Below are positions 33,073 to 39,435 of a stretch of 39,435 bases of DNA, one piece after another. The stretch comes from Sphaerimonospora thailandensis (GTDB lineage: Bacteria > Actinomycetota > Actinomycetes > Streptosporangiales > Streptosporangiaceae), in assembly GCF_016863115.1 (NCBI RefSeq), contig NZ_BOOG01000061.1, forward strand, positions 1 to 39,435, written 5' to 3'. The notes under the pieces were generated by a model. That model made no database searches. It was not told the origin of the DNA and saw only the letters and a list, made by a program, of their open reading frames with translations. Position 1 is the stretch's first letter; every line of letters begins with the position of its first letter. A program made the translations under genes and the position numbers.

Positions 33073-35481
33073 GTGGTGAGAGGCATAAAGGAGCAGGACA
33101 CCGCGCTGGACACTCCCGGCCGGGGAGTCTTCCTCGTCGTTGAGCCCCTGTTGCCGCAGCGGATCCGCCGTCCCTCGGACGCGCTGCGGTTCATGCTCAC
33201 GCTGGCGGCCCTCGGCGCCGTCGTGCTGCTCGCACTCGCCCTTCAGCGCACGCTCAACGGCCTGGAGACCGACGTGCAGGCGGGCACCGGCCGGGCCCCG
33301 CAGGTGTTGTCGGCCATCTCCGGACTGCTCGGCGGCGTCGCCGTGCTCGTCGTTCCCGTGGCGTTCGCCGTCGAGCGGGTCTTCCACCGCGACGGCATGC
33401 GCGTCACGCAGGGCCTGATCGCGGCCATCTTCGCCCTGGTGATCTCCTACACGCTGGGCGAGTGGCTCGTCCTCGCCGGTCCCGCCGAGCTGAAACAACT
33501 GCTCACCGGCGGGCGGGACGTCGAGCCCCTCAACTCCGTGCTCACCCCCGCCATCGCCTACGCGACGGCCGTACGGATGTCACGACGGCCACAGTGGCGG
33601 GCGTTCATGTGGCTCGCGATCGCGCTCGACGTGCTCGCGCTTTTCGCCGCCACCAAGGTCACCGCCCTCGGAGTGATCCTCACCTACCTCGTCGGTCTCG
33701 CGGTCGGTTTCGGCACGTTGTACGGCATCGGCAGCGCGAACACCAGGCCGCCGGGCAGCGCGGTGCTGGCCGCGCTGCGTCGCCTCGGCTTCGTCCCGAC
33801 GAGCGCCAGGCGGATCGAGGACGACAGCTCCGGCAGCCGGCGTTACCTCGTCGGCCTCGACGGCGACCGCTTCCTCGACGTCACCGTGCTCGACCGGGAC
33901 CGGCAGGTGGCCGGCCTCGCCTATCGCCTTTGGCGGCGCATCCGGCTCAACTCGGAGACCCGGCGGCGGGCCATCAGGTCACTGCGGGCCGAGTTGGAGC
34001 GCGAGGCGCTGATGGCCTACGCCGCCCACGCGGCCGGGGCCCGGCTGCCCCGACTGCTCGGCACGAGTGAGATCGGCACCGAGGCTGCACTGCTCGCCTA
34101 CGAGCACATCGACACGCGTCCGGTCGCCGAGCTCCCCGACGAGGCCTTCGACGACGATCTGCTGGCCCAGATATGGGAGCAGGTGCGGCTGCTGCACGAC
34201 CACCGGCTGGCCCACCGGCACCTGACCGGCGAGAGCATCCACGTGGACGAGGCCGGGCAAGTGATCATGCTCGACGCCCGCAGCGGTGAGATCGCCGCCG
34301 GAGACCTGCTGCTGCGGCTCGACATCGCCCAACTTCTCGCCTACCTCGGCACCCGGGTCGGCGCCGAGCGCGCGGTGAGGTCCGGGGCGACCGTGCTGGG
34401 CGCCGACACGCTCGCCGGGGCACTGCCCATGCTCCAGCGGATCGCCCTCGCCCGGGAGACCCGTACGGCGCTGCGCCGGGACAAGGAACTCCTCCCCGCG
34501 ATACGCGAGCAGATCCTCGCGCTGAAGCCGCGGGTCGAGGTCAGAGAGGTCCGGCTCGAACGGTTCCGCCCCAGCACCCTGGTGACGATCATCGCCGGCG
34601 CCGTAGCGGCGTACCTGCTGTTCTCCCAGCTCAGCCAGGTCAACCTGCTTTCCGTGGTGACCACGGCCGACTGGGTGTGGGGCGGGATGGCGCTACTCGC
34701 CTCCGCGGTGAGCTTCGTCGCGGCGGCGTTCATAGTGCGGGGCTTCGTGCCCGAGCCGCTGCCGCTGGGCCGTACGGTGCTGGTGCAGCTGTCCGCCTCG
34801 TTCGTGAAGCTGGTCGCGCCGGCCGCGGTCGGCGGCGTCGCGATCAACACCCGCTACCTGCAGAAGCGCGGGGTGCCGCCGGGGCCGGCGGTGGCCAGCA
34901 TCGGCGCCTCCCAGCTCGTCGGACTGGCCTCGCACATCGCGCTGCTGCTGCTGTTCGGATATCTCACCGGCACGCAGGCCGCGCAGTCCCTGACCCCGTC
35001 GCGGGGGCTGCTCGTCGTGCTGCTCGGCATCGCCGTGCTCTTCCTGATCGTGCTGGCCGTACGGCCGCTGCGCAGGCTGGTCACCACCCGGGTGCGTGCG
35101 ATGTTCTCCGGTGTGATCCCGCGGCTGCTCGACGTGGTGCAGTCCCCGCGCAAGGTGCTCGAAGGCGTCGGCGGGACCGTGCTGCTCACCATCGCCAACG
35201 TGGTCTGCCTGGGTGTCTGCGTGCGGGCGTTCGGCGGCGAGGTGAACTTCACGGCGGTGGCCGTGGTGTTCCTCGCCGGCAACGCGATCGGCTCGGCCGC
35301 CCCCACGCCGGGTGGACTGGGCGCGGTCGAGGGAGCGCTGATCGTGGGGTTGAGGCTCGCAGGCGTGTACGACACGGTCGCCCTGTCGGCCGTGCTGCTC
35401 TTCCGCCTGATGACCTTCTGGCTGCCCGTCCTGCCCGGCTGGGCGTCCTTCACCTACCTCCAACGCCAGAACGCCATCTAG
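33073..35481 (+). CDS. Membrane protein: kinase-like domain plus LPG-synthase TM domain
   Basis: About 802 residues in three parts. The N-terminal third has six or seven hydrophobic segments (from RFMLTLAALGAVVLLALAL). The soluble middle (about 255-490) resembles the aminoglycoside-kinase/ABC1 fold, with LLAYEHIDTRPVAEL, HDHRLAHRHLTGESIHVD and VIMLDARSGEI standing for the catalytic and DFG loops; the usual catalytic Asp of HxD is replaced by His. The C-terminal 310 residues are the LPG_synthase_TM (flippase-like) domain with VKLVAPAAVGGVAINTRYLQKRG and SAAPTPGGLGAVEG. The start is uncertain: GTGs at 33073 and 33076 have no good ribosome site, and the frame is open upstream to 32902. It may move or sense a lipid-linked compound. 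Confidence 0.8.
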   Translation: MVRGIKEQDTALDTPGRGVFLVVEPLLPQRIRRPSDALRFMLTLAALGAVVLLALALQRTLNGLETDVQAGTGRAPQVLSAISGLLGGVAVLVVPVAFAVERVFHRDGMRVTQGLIAAIFALVISYTLGEWLVLAGPAELKQLLTGGRDVEPLNSVLTPAIAYATAVRMSRRPQWRAFMWLAIALDVLALFAATKVTALGVILTYLVGLAVGFGTLYGIGSANTRPPGSAVLAALRRLGFVPTSARRIEDDSSGSRRYLVGLDGDRFLDVTVLDRDRQVAGLAYRLWRRIRLNSETRRRAIRSLRAELEREALMAYAAHAAGARLPRLLGTSEIGTEAALLAYEHIDTRPVAELPDEAFDDDLLAQIWEQVRLLHDHRLAHRHLTGESIHVDEAGQVIMLDARSGEIAAGDLLLRLDIAQLLAYLGTRVGAERAVRSGATVLGADTLAGALPMLQRIALARETRTALRRDKELLPAIREQILALKPRVEVREVRLERFRPSTLVTIIAGAVAAYLLFSQLSQVNLLSVVTTADWVWGGMALLASAVSFVAAAFIVRGFVPEPLPLGRTVLVQLSASFVKLVAPAAVGGVAINTRYLQKRGVPPGPAVASIGASQLVGLASHIALLLLFGYLTGTQAAQSLTPSRGLLVVLLGIAVLFLIVLAVRPLRRLVTTRVRAMFSGVIPRLLDVVQSPRKVLEGVGGTVLLTIANVVCLGVCVRAFGGEVNFTAVAVVFLAGNAIGSAAPTPGGLGAVEGALIVGLRLAGVYDTVALSAVLLFRLMTFWLPVLPGWASFTYLQRQNAI

Positions 35482-35491
35482 CGCCGGCTGG

Positions 35492-35512
35492 ATGCATGTA
35501 AAATGCATGCAT
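35492..35512 (+). promoter_or_regulatory. Palindromic operator overlapping a leaderless promoter
   Basis: ATGCATG and ATGCATGCAT flank TAAA, giving GCAT/ATGC arms typical of ribbon-helix-helix operators. Inside lies TAAAAT (35499-35504), a good -10, exactly six bases before the ATG at 35511. The antitoxin would thus be leaderless and repress its own promoter. Confidence 0.6.
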
Positions 35513-35822
35513 GGTGGCTCTTCAGATCAGGGACGTTCCCGAGGGCGTCCGTGACGCCCTCGCGGAGCAGGCCCGCGCCCGGGGGATGTCCCTGCAGGGA
35601 CTGCTGCTCGAACTGGTTACGAGCGAGGCCCGCCGATCACAGAACCTTGCCGTACTCAAGCGGGCCGCGGAGCGTACGGGCATGTATGACTCCGATGTCG
35701 GAGAGGTGGCGAAGGAACTGGCCGCCATCCGGCTGTCGTCGTATGACGCCGCCTACGTGGCCGCAGCCGAAGCACTCCAGCCGACGAGGTGGCTGCCATC
35801 GAGGAGGGGCTCGCGAACGTGA
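35511..35822 (+). CDS. VapB/FitA-like antitoxin fused to a VapC tail fragment
   Basis: A 103-residue protein. Residues 1-50 are a ribbon-helix-helix antitoxin (VALQIRDVPEGVRDALAEQARARGMSLQGLLLELVTSEA). At about 77-90 the frame reads LSSYDAAYVAAAEAL, the hallmark of the last conserved helix of PIN-domain VapC toxins, and then degenerates into PTRWLPSRRGSRT. The middle of the toxin, with its first acidic residues and RNA-binding face, is missing. The simplest reading is an internal deletion that joined vapB to the 3' end of vapC. DNA binding may survive but toxin activity cannot. The adjacent 35747-35908 region is a second antitoxin-like remnant. Confidence 0.7.
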   Translation: MVALQIRDVPEGVRDALAEQARARGMSLQGLLLELVTSEARRSQNLAVLKRAAERTGMYDSDVGEVAKELAAIRLSSYDAAYVAAAEALQPTRWLPSRRGSRT

Positions 35823-35908
35823 CACGGGGAGAGATCTTCACCGCGGAAGAAGTAGCGGCGGCGATGGAGTCCAGGGCCGCCGGAAAGAGCGCCACCCGAA
35901 GATCCTGA
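35747..35908 (+). pseudogene. C-terminal remnant of a ParD/RelB-like antitoxin
   Basis: In the frame ending with TGA at 35906-35908 the sequence reads ADEVAAIEEGLANVTRGE, then IFTAEEVAAAMESRAAGKS. This has the form of the toxin-neutralising tail of ParD/RelB-type antitoxins (xxEVxAIxEGLxxVxxGExxxxEEV). The frame opens only after a stop at 35744-35746, has no start codon with a ribosome site, and overlaps the VapC-like tail. It is either a trimmed second module or the frameshifted tail of the first. Confidence 0.45.
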
Positions 35909-35910
35909 TA

Positions 35911-35941
35911 GCCGTCGGCCGGGGTTCGTCCGGCCGACGGC
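35911..35941. terminator. Bidirectional terminator
   Basis: A perfect 12-bp stem GCCGTCGGCCGG/CCGGCCGACGGC (35911-35922 with 35930-35941) has a seven-base loop. It lies two bases after the antitoxin-remnant stop and eight bases before the convergent aldo/keto reductase stop. Confidence 0.85.
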
Positions 35942-35949
35942 GGCAGGTG

Positions 35950-36975
35950 TCAACTCTTGCTGGAGCCGGCCCAGAGGTCGATGCCGCACTCGACCGCGTC
36001 CTTGTCGATGGCCGCGAGCTCCTCGGCGGAGAAGCCGAGCCGCTCGACGGCGTCGAGGCTGTCGTCGAGCTGGGCGACGCTGCTGGCGCCGATCAGCACC
36101 GACGTCACCCGCCGGTCACGCAGCGCCCAGGCCAGCGCCATCTGCGCGAGCGACTGACCGCGCTCCTTCGCGATCTCGTTGAGCAGGCGGACATGCCGCA
36201 TGGTCTGCTCGGTCAGCAGGGCGGGGTCGAGCGACTTGCCCTGCGCCGCCCGTGAGCCCGCCGGGATGCCGTCGAGGTAACGGTCGGTCAGCATGCCCTG
36301 CGCCAGCGGCGAGAACGCGATGCACCCCACGCCCTCGTCCGCCAGCACGTCGAGCAGCCCGCCCTCGATCCAGCGGTTCAGCATCGAGTACGACGGCTGG
36401 TGGATCAGCAGCGGCGTGCCCATCTCACGCAGGATCCGCACCGCCTCCCTGGTCCGCTCCGGGCCATAGGAGGAGATGCCGACGTAGAGGGCCTTCCCCG
36501 AACGCACCGCATGATCGAGAGCGCCCATCGTCTCCTCGAGCGGCGTCTCCGGATCGAAGCGGTGGCTGTAGAAGATGTCGACGTAGTCGAGGCCCATCCG
36601 CTTGAGCGACTGGTCGAGGCTGGCCAGCAGATACTTGCGCGACCCCCACTCGCCGTACGGCCCGGGCCACATGTCCCAGCCCGCCTTCGTCGAGATGATC
36701 AGCTCATCCCGGTATCGGGTGAAATCCTGGTGGAAGATCCGCCCGAAATTGATCTCGGCGGAGCCGTACGGCGGACCGTAGTTGTTGGCCAGATCGAAGT
36801 GCGTCACGCCGCGGTCGAAGGCCCGGCGCAGGATGGCCCGCTGCGTCTCGACCGGCTTGTCGTCGCCGAAGTTGTGCCAGAGGCCGAGCGACACGGCGGG
36901 CAGCTTCAGCCCGCTCCGCCCGGTCCGGTGGTACGGCATGGGGCCGTACCGGTCATCCGCCGCCACGTACGTCAC
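35950..36975 (-). CDS. Aldo/keto reductase (YghZ/glyceraldehyde-3-P reductase type)
   Basis: A 341-residue NADPH-dependent oxidoreductase. The catalytic tetrad is visible as Asp and Tyr in FDLANNYGPPYG, Lys in ISTKAGWDMWPGPYG and His in FYSHRFDPETP. The WPGPYGEWGSRKYL segment is characteristic of the YghZ/AKR14 group, which reduces methylglyoxal and L-glyceraldehyde 3-phosphate. Cofactor-binding IGASSVAQLDDSLDAV is near the end. The GTG start has AGGAG eight bases upstream. It seems to be a single-gene unit ending at the hairpin 35911-35941. Confidence 0.93.
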   Translation of the reverse strand: MTYVAADDRYGPMPYHRTGRSGLKLPAVSLGLWHNFGDDKPVETQRAILRRAFDRGVTHFDLANNYGPPYGSAEINFGRIFHQDFTRYRDELIISTKAGWDMWPGPYGEWGSRKYLLASLDQSLKRMGLDYVDIFYSHRFDPETPLEETMGALDHAVRSGKALYVGISSYGPERTREAVRILREMGTPLLIHQPSYSMLNRWIEGGLLDVLADEGVGCIAFSPLAQGMLTDRYLDGIPAGSRAAQGKSLDPALLTEQTMRHVRLLNEIAKERGQSLAQMALAWALRDRRVTSVLIGASSVAQLDDSLDAVERLGFSAEELAAIDKDAVECGIDLWAGSSKS

Positions 36976-37107
36976 TCGCCGTTCTCCTGTCCAGCCGCAC
37001 TCGCTCGTCCGCCGGTGGGACTGTATCTGATGCGGCCACCAGCGACATCGAGCTGAACCGGGTCGAGGGCGTGCACGGCCCCCGCCGCTTCGACGCCGTC
37101 CTCGCGT

Positions 37108-39174
37108 TCATGCCCTGTCGAGGATCCAGGAGAGCGCGAACGCCTCCTCGTGCCATGCGTCGTACCGGCCGCTGCGACCCCCGTGCCCGGCGCCCATCTC
37201 GGTCTTGAGCAGGAACGGCCCGCCGCCCGCCGTGCCGCGCAGCCGCGCGATCCACTTGGCCGGCTCGTGGTAGAACACCCGGGTGTCGTTCAGGCTGGTG
37301 ATCGCGAGGATCGGCGGGTACGGCCGGCCGCCGACGTTCTCGTAGGGCGAGTAGGACTTCATGTACGCGTAGACCTCGGGGTCGTGCAGCGGATCGCCCC
37401 ACTCGTCCCATTCGATGACCGTGAGCGGCAGCGACGGGTCGAGGATCGTGTTCAGCGCGTCCACGAACGGAACCTCGGCGACGACCCCGGCGAACAACTC
37501 CGGCGCGAGGTTGGCGACGGCCCCCATGAGCAGGCCGCCGGCCGAGCCGCCGCGTGCCACGATCCGGCTCGACCAGCCGACGGCCTTCAGGTGCCGCGCG
37601 CACGCCACGAAGTCGGTGAAGGTGTTCTTCTTCTTCGTCAGCTTGCCGTCCTCGTACCACCGGCGGCCCATCTCGCCACCGCCGCGCACGTGGGCGATCG
37701 CGAACACGAACCCGCGGTCGAGCAGCGAAAGCCGGGCAACCGAGAAGTAGGGGTCCATCGAGCTCTCGTAGCTGCCGTAGCCGTACAGCACGGTCGGGGC
37801 CGGCCGGTCCGCGCCCGTTCTGTCCGTGCCCGTCCTGTCGGCGCCCTTCTTGACGACGATCGAGATCGGCACCTTCGTCCCGTCCTCGGCGGTCGCCCAC
37901 TCGCGGAACTGCTCGTAGTCGGCGGGGTCGTAGCCGCCCAGCACCGGTTTGCGCTTGAGCAGGATCAGCTCGCCCGTCCGCAGGTCGTACTCGTAAACGG
38001 ACGGCGGCGTCACCAGCGAGGTGTATCCGAGTCGCAGCCGGCTCGTCTCGAACTCCGCGTTCCCGGACGGCGTGACGTCATAGAGCGGCTCGGGGAACGG
38101 GATCTCGTACGGCTCCCGCCCGTCTCCGGGCAGGATCCGGATGCCGGTCAGGCCGTCGCGGCGGAAGTGAACCGCGACGTGATCTTTGAACGCGTCGACG
38201 TCGAGCAGCCGGGTGTCCTCCCGATGCCCGATGAGCGGCGTCCAGGAGGCCGGATCGGCGACCGGCGCCGTGGCGAGTTCGAAGTTGACGGCGCCGTCGT
38301 TGTGCAGCACGAGGAAGTGGTCGCCGGCGTGGTCCAGGCCATACTCGACGCCGGTCCGCCGCGGCCGGACCACCGTGAACTCCCCGGTCGGGTCGTCCGC
38401 GTCGAGGATCCGCACCTCGCTGGTGATCTTGCTGCCCGCGGACAGCGTGAGGTAGCGCAGACTCCGGGTGAGCCCGATCCCCACCCAGAACCGCTCGTCG
38501 TCCTCCTGGTACACGATCACGTCGTCCTCGTCGGACCCAAGGGTGTGCCGATGGACGCGGTACGGCCGCCAGGCGTCGTCGATGGTCGTATAGAAGAACG
38601 TCGACCCGTCGGCCGACCAGGCGCCGCCGTAGAAGACGCCCGGAATTTCGTCGGGGAGCAGCTCGCCGGTTTCAAGGTTCTTGAACCTGAGCGTGAACCG
38701 CTCGTCGCCCTTGTAGTCCGTGGAGTACGCGAGTTTCGTGCCGTCCGGGCTGGCCGTGCTCGTCCCGATCGAGAAGAACGGGCTGTCGCCCGCCAGCTCG
38801 TTCCCGTCGAGGAGGACCTGCTCGCCGGGAAGCGGTTCACCGGGCCGCAACACGGGCGGGCTGTCGCCGTCGGCGGCCACCCGGCACTGGATGCCGTACT
38901 GCTTGCCCTGTTCGGTGCGGCTGTAATACCACCAGGCATTTCGGCGCACCGGGACCGAGAGGTCGGTCTCCAGAGTGCGGCTCTTGATCTCCTGGAAGAC
39001 GGTGTCCTGGAGATCCTTGAGGTGAGCCGTCATCTCCTGGGTGTAGGCGTTCTCCGCCTCCAGGTACGCGATCGTGTCGGGATCGTCCTTCTTGAGCAGC
39101 CACGCGTACTCGTCGATCACGGTGTCGCCGTGATGAGTACGCTCGACCGGAACCTTCTTCGCCACAGGCGCCAT
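37108..39174 (-). CDS. S9-family prolyl oligopeptidase (oligopeptidase B-like)
   Basis: A 688-residue cytoplasmic serine peptidase. An N-terminal seven-bladed propeller follows VERTHHGDTVIDEYAWLLKKDDPDT. In the alpha/beta-hydrolase domain the catalytic Ser is in RGGSAGGLLMG, Asp in SLNDTRVFYHEPAKW and His in GAGHGGRSGR. It should cleave short peptides after basic or Pro residues. An insertion with three DRTG/DRPA-type repeats (KGADRTGTDRTGADRPAP) precedes VLYGYGSY and is probably a surface loop. The ATG at 39174 is preferred; a GTG at 39183 is possible. No ribosome site is strong. 36976-37107, between it and the aldo/keto reductase gene, holds no gene. Confidence 0.93.
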   Translation of the reverse strand: MAPVAKKVPVERTHHGDTVIDEYAWLLKKDDPDTIAYLEAENAYTQEMTAHLKDLQDTVFQEIKSRTLETDLSVPVRRNAWWYYSRTEQGKQYGIQCRVAADGDSPPVLRPGEPLPGEQVLLDGNELAGDSPFFSIGTSTASPDGTKLAYSTDYKGDERFTLRFKNLETGELLPDEIPGVFYGGAWSADGSTFFYTTIDDAWRPYRVHRHTLGSDEDDVIVYQEDDERFWVGIGLTRSLRYLTLSAGSKITSEVRILDADDPTGEFTVVRPRRTGVEYGLDHAGDHFLVLHNDGAVNFELATAPVADPASWTPLIGHREDTRLLDVDAFKDHVAVHFRRDGLTGIRILPGDGREPYEIPFPEPLYDVTPSGNAEFETSRLRLGYTSLVTPPSVYEYDLRTGELILLKRKPVLGGYDPADYEQFREWATAEDGTKVPISIVVKKGADRTGTDRTGADRPAPTVLYGYGSYESSMDPYFSVARLSLLDRGFVFAIAHVRGGGEMGRRWYEDGKLTKKKNTFTDFVACARHLKAVGWSSRIVARGGSAGGLLMGAVANLAPELFAGVVAEVPFVDALNTILDPSLPLTVIEWDEWGDPLHDPEVYAYMKSYSPYENVGGRPYPPILAITSLNDTRVFYHEPAKWIARLRGTAGGGPFLLKTEMGAGHGGRSGRYDAWHEEAFALSWILDRA

Positions 39175-39383
39175 GTCGCTCACCCGGCAGAGTCTACGTT
39201 CGTCCAGGTACGCAAGCCCCGAAGCGCGCTTGCGCGCGGCTGGTCTCCAGCTCTGGTAATCTAGCTGGGCCGGTGAGGTTCGGCGGATCCCACTTCTGAG
39301 CATCTTGATGGTCAGGCATGTGGGTCGTCCGGTATGTCGTCGGTATCTCCTCTTTCTTTCCTGGATCTTGGATCTGTTGCGGT

Positions 39384-39435
39384 TTGCGCGGCGGGGCCGG
39401 ACCCGGTAAGTTGGAGGGGTTGCCCCGGAAGGGGC
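39384..39435 (+). promoter_or_regulatory. Strong housekeeping-type promoter, possibly of an rRNA operon
   Basis: TTGCGC (39384-39389), 17 bases, then TAAGTT (39407-39412) fits TTGnnn-N17-TAnnnT. About ten bases later comes GCCCC-GGAA-GGGGC (39422-39435), a tetraloop hairpin at the likely 5' end of the RNA. The block TAAGTTGGAGGGGTTGCCCC resembles leaders of actinomycete rRNA operons as I remember them. The window ends before any gene, so the identity is open. The stretch 39175-39383 has no gene I can support. Confidence 0.4.

Noticed and set aside
37150-39264. Long plus-strand frame opposite the S9 peptidase, and similar ones opposite the acyl-CoA dehydrogenase (27243-29495) and the ABC exporter (24327-26393)
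   Set aside because: They mirror codon bias of the real genes, lack ribosome sites and show no recognisable domain.

Overview
The window is GC-rich, densely coded DNA from a filamentous actinomycete. The markers are bldC, valine dehydrogenase, DUF3073 and DUF6458 proteins, many GTG starts, and separate purS/purQ/purL genes. The block bldC - hypothetical - vdh - DUF3073 - purM - purF matches, from memory, the order in Streptomyces coelicolor. The overall flavour suggests Streptosporangiaceae or a relative, but family placement is an inference. I see no tRNA, complete rRNA, CRISPR array, IS element or phage gene.

Layout. 1-600: a G/T-skewed tandem repeat and a small hypothetical gene. 725-3788: bldC, a conserved hypothetical gene, vdh and a DUF3073 gene. 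4035-7670: purM-purF on the minus strand, flanked by a DUF4190 membrane protein and an SCP-like protein. 7745-10178: a PIN-domain remnant and a divergent MFS exporter/TetR pair. 10413-15548: a secreted collagen-like protein, a MntA/HepT-type toxin-antitoxin pair with a short toxin, a PucR-type regulator and a secreted M6-like metalloprotease. 15635-19555: purL, purQ, an RsbW-like ATPase and purS, all on the minus strand. 19987-23444: the three-gene E1alpha/E1beta/E2 operon, most likely the branched-chain 2-oxoacid dehydrogenase, which would act directly after valine dehydrogenase. 23588-26294: a small peptide-export cassette. 26323-35481: Dabb protein, small secreted Cys-rich protein, DUF6458, acyl-CoA dehydrogenase, small membrane proteins, VOC, GNAT, PadR with a lipoprotein hydrolase, and a large membrane protein joining a kinase-like domain to an LPG-synthase-type flippase region. 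35492-39174: a collapsed VapBC-type locus, an aldo/keto reductase and an S9 prolyl-oligopeptidase. The last 50 bases hold a strong housekeeping-type promoter reading out of the window, possibly of an rRNA operon.

How the genes fit together. De novo purine synthesis is covered by purF, purM and purS/Q/L. Branched-chain amino acid catabolism is covered by vdh and the E1/E2 operon. Several regulator-target pairs have visible operators: TetR/MFS, PadR/lipoprotein, and a palindrome pair before the acyl-CoA dehydrogenase. The least explained part is 23588-26294: a C39-peptidase ABC exporter preceded by a one-helix membrane protein and a reading-frame-broken leader-like peptide, behind three 7-bp direct repeats at 11-bp spacing that end 8 bp before a -10-like hexamer. 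That is the layout of SARP-type activator targets. A second theme is decay of toxin-antitoxin genes at three places (7745-7927, 11845-12147, 35511-35908).
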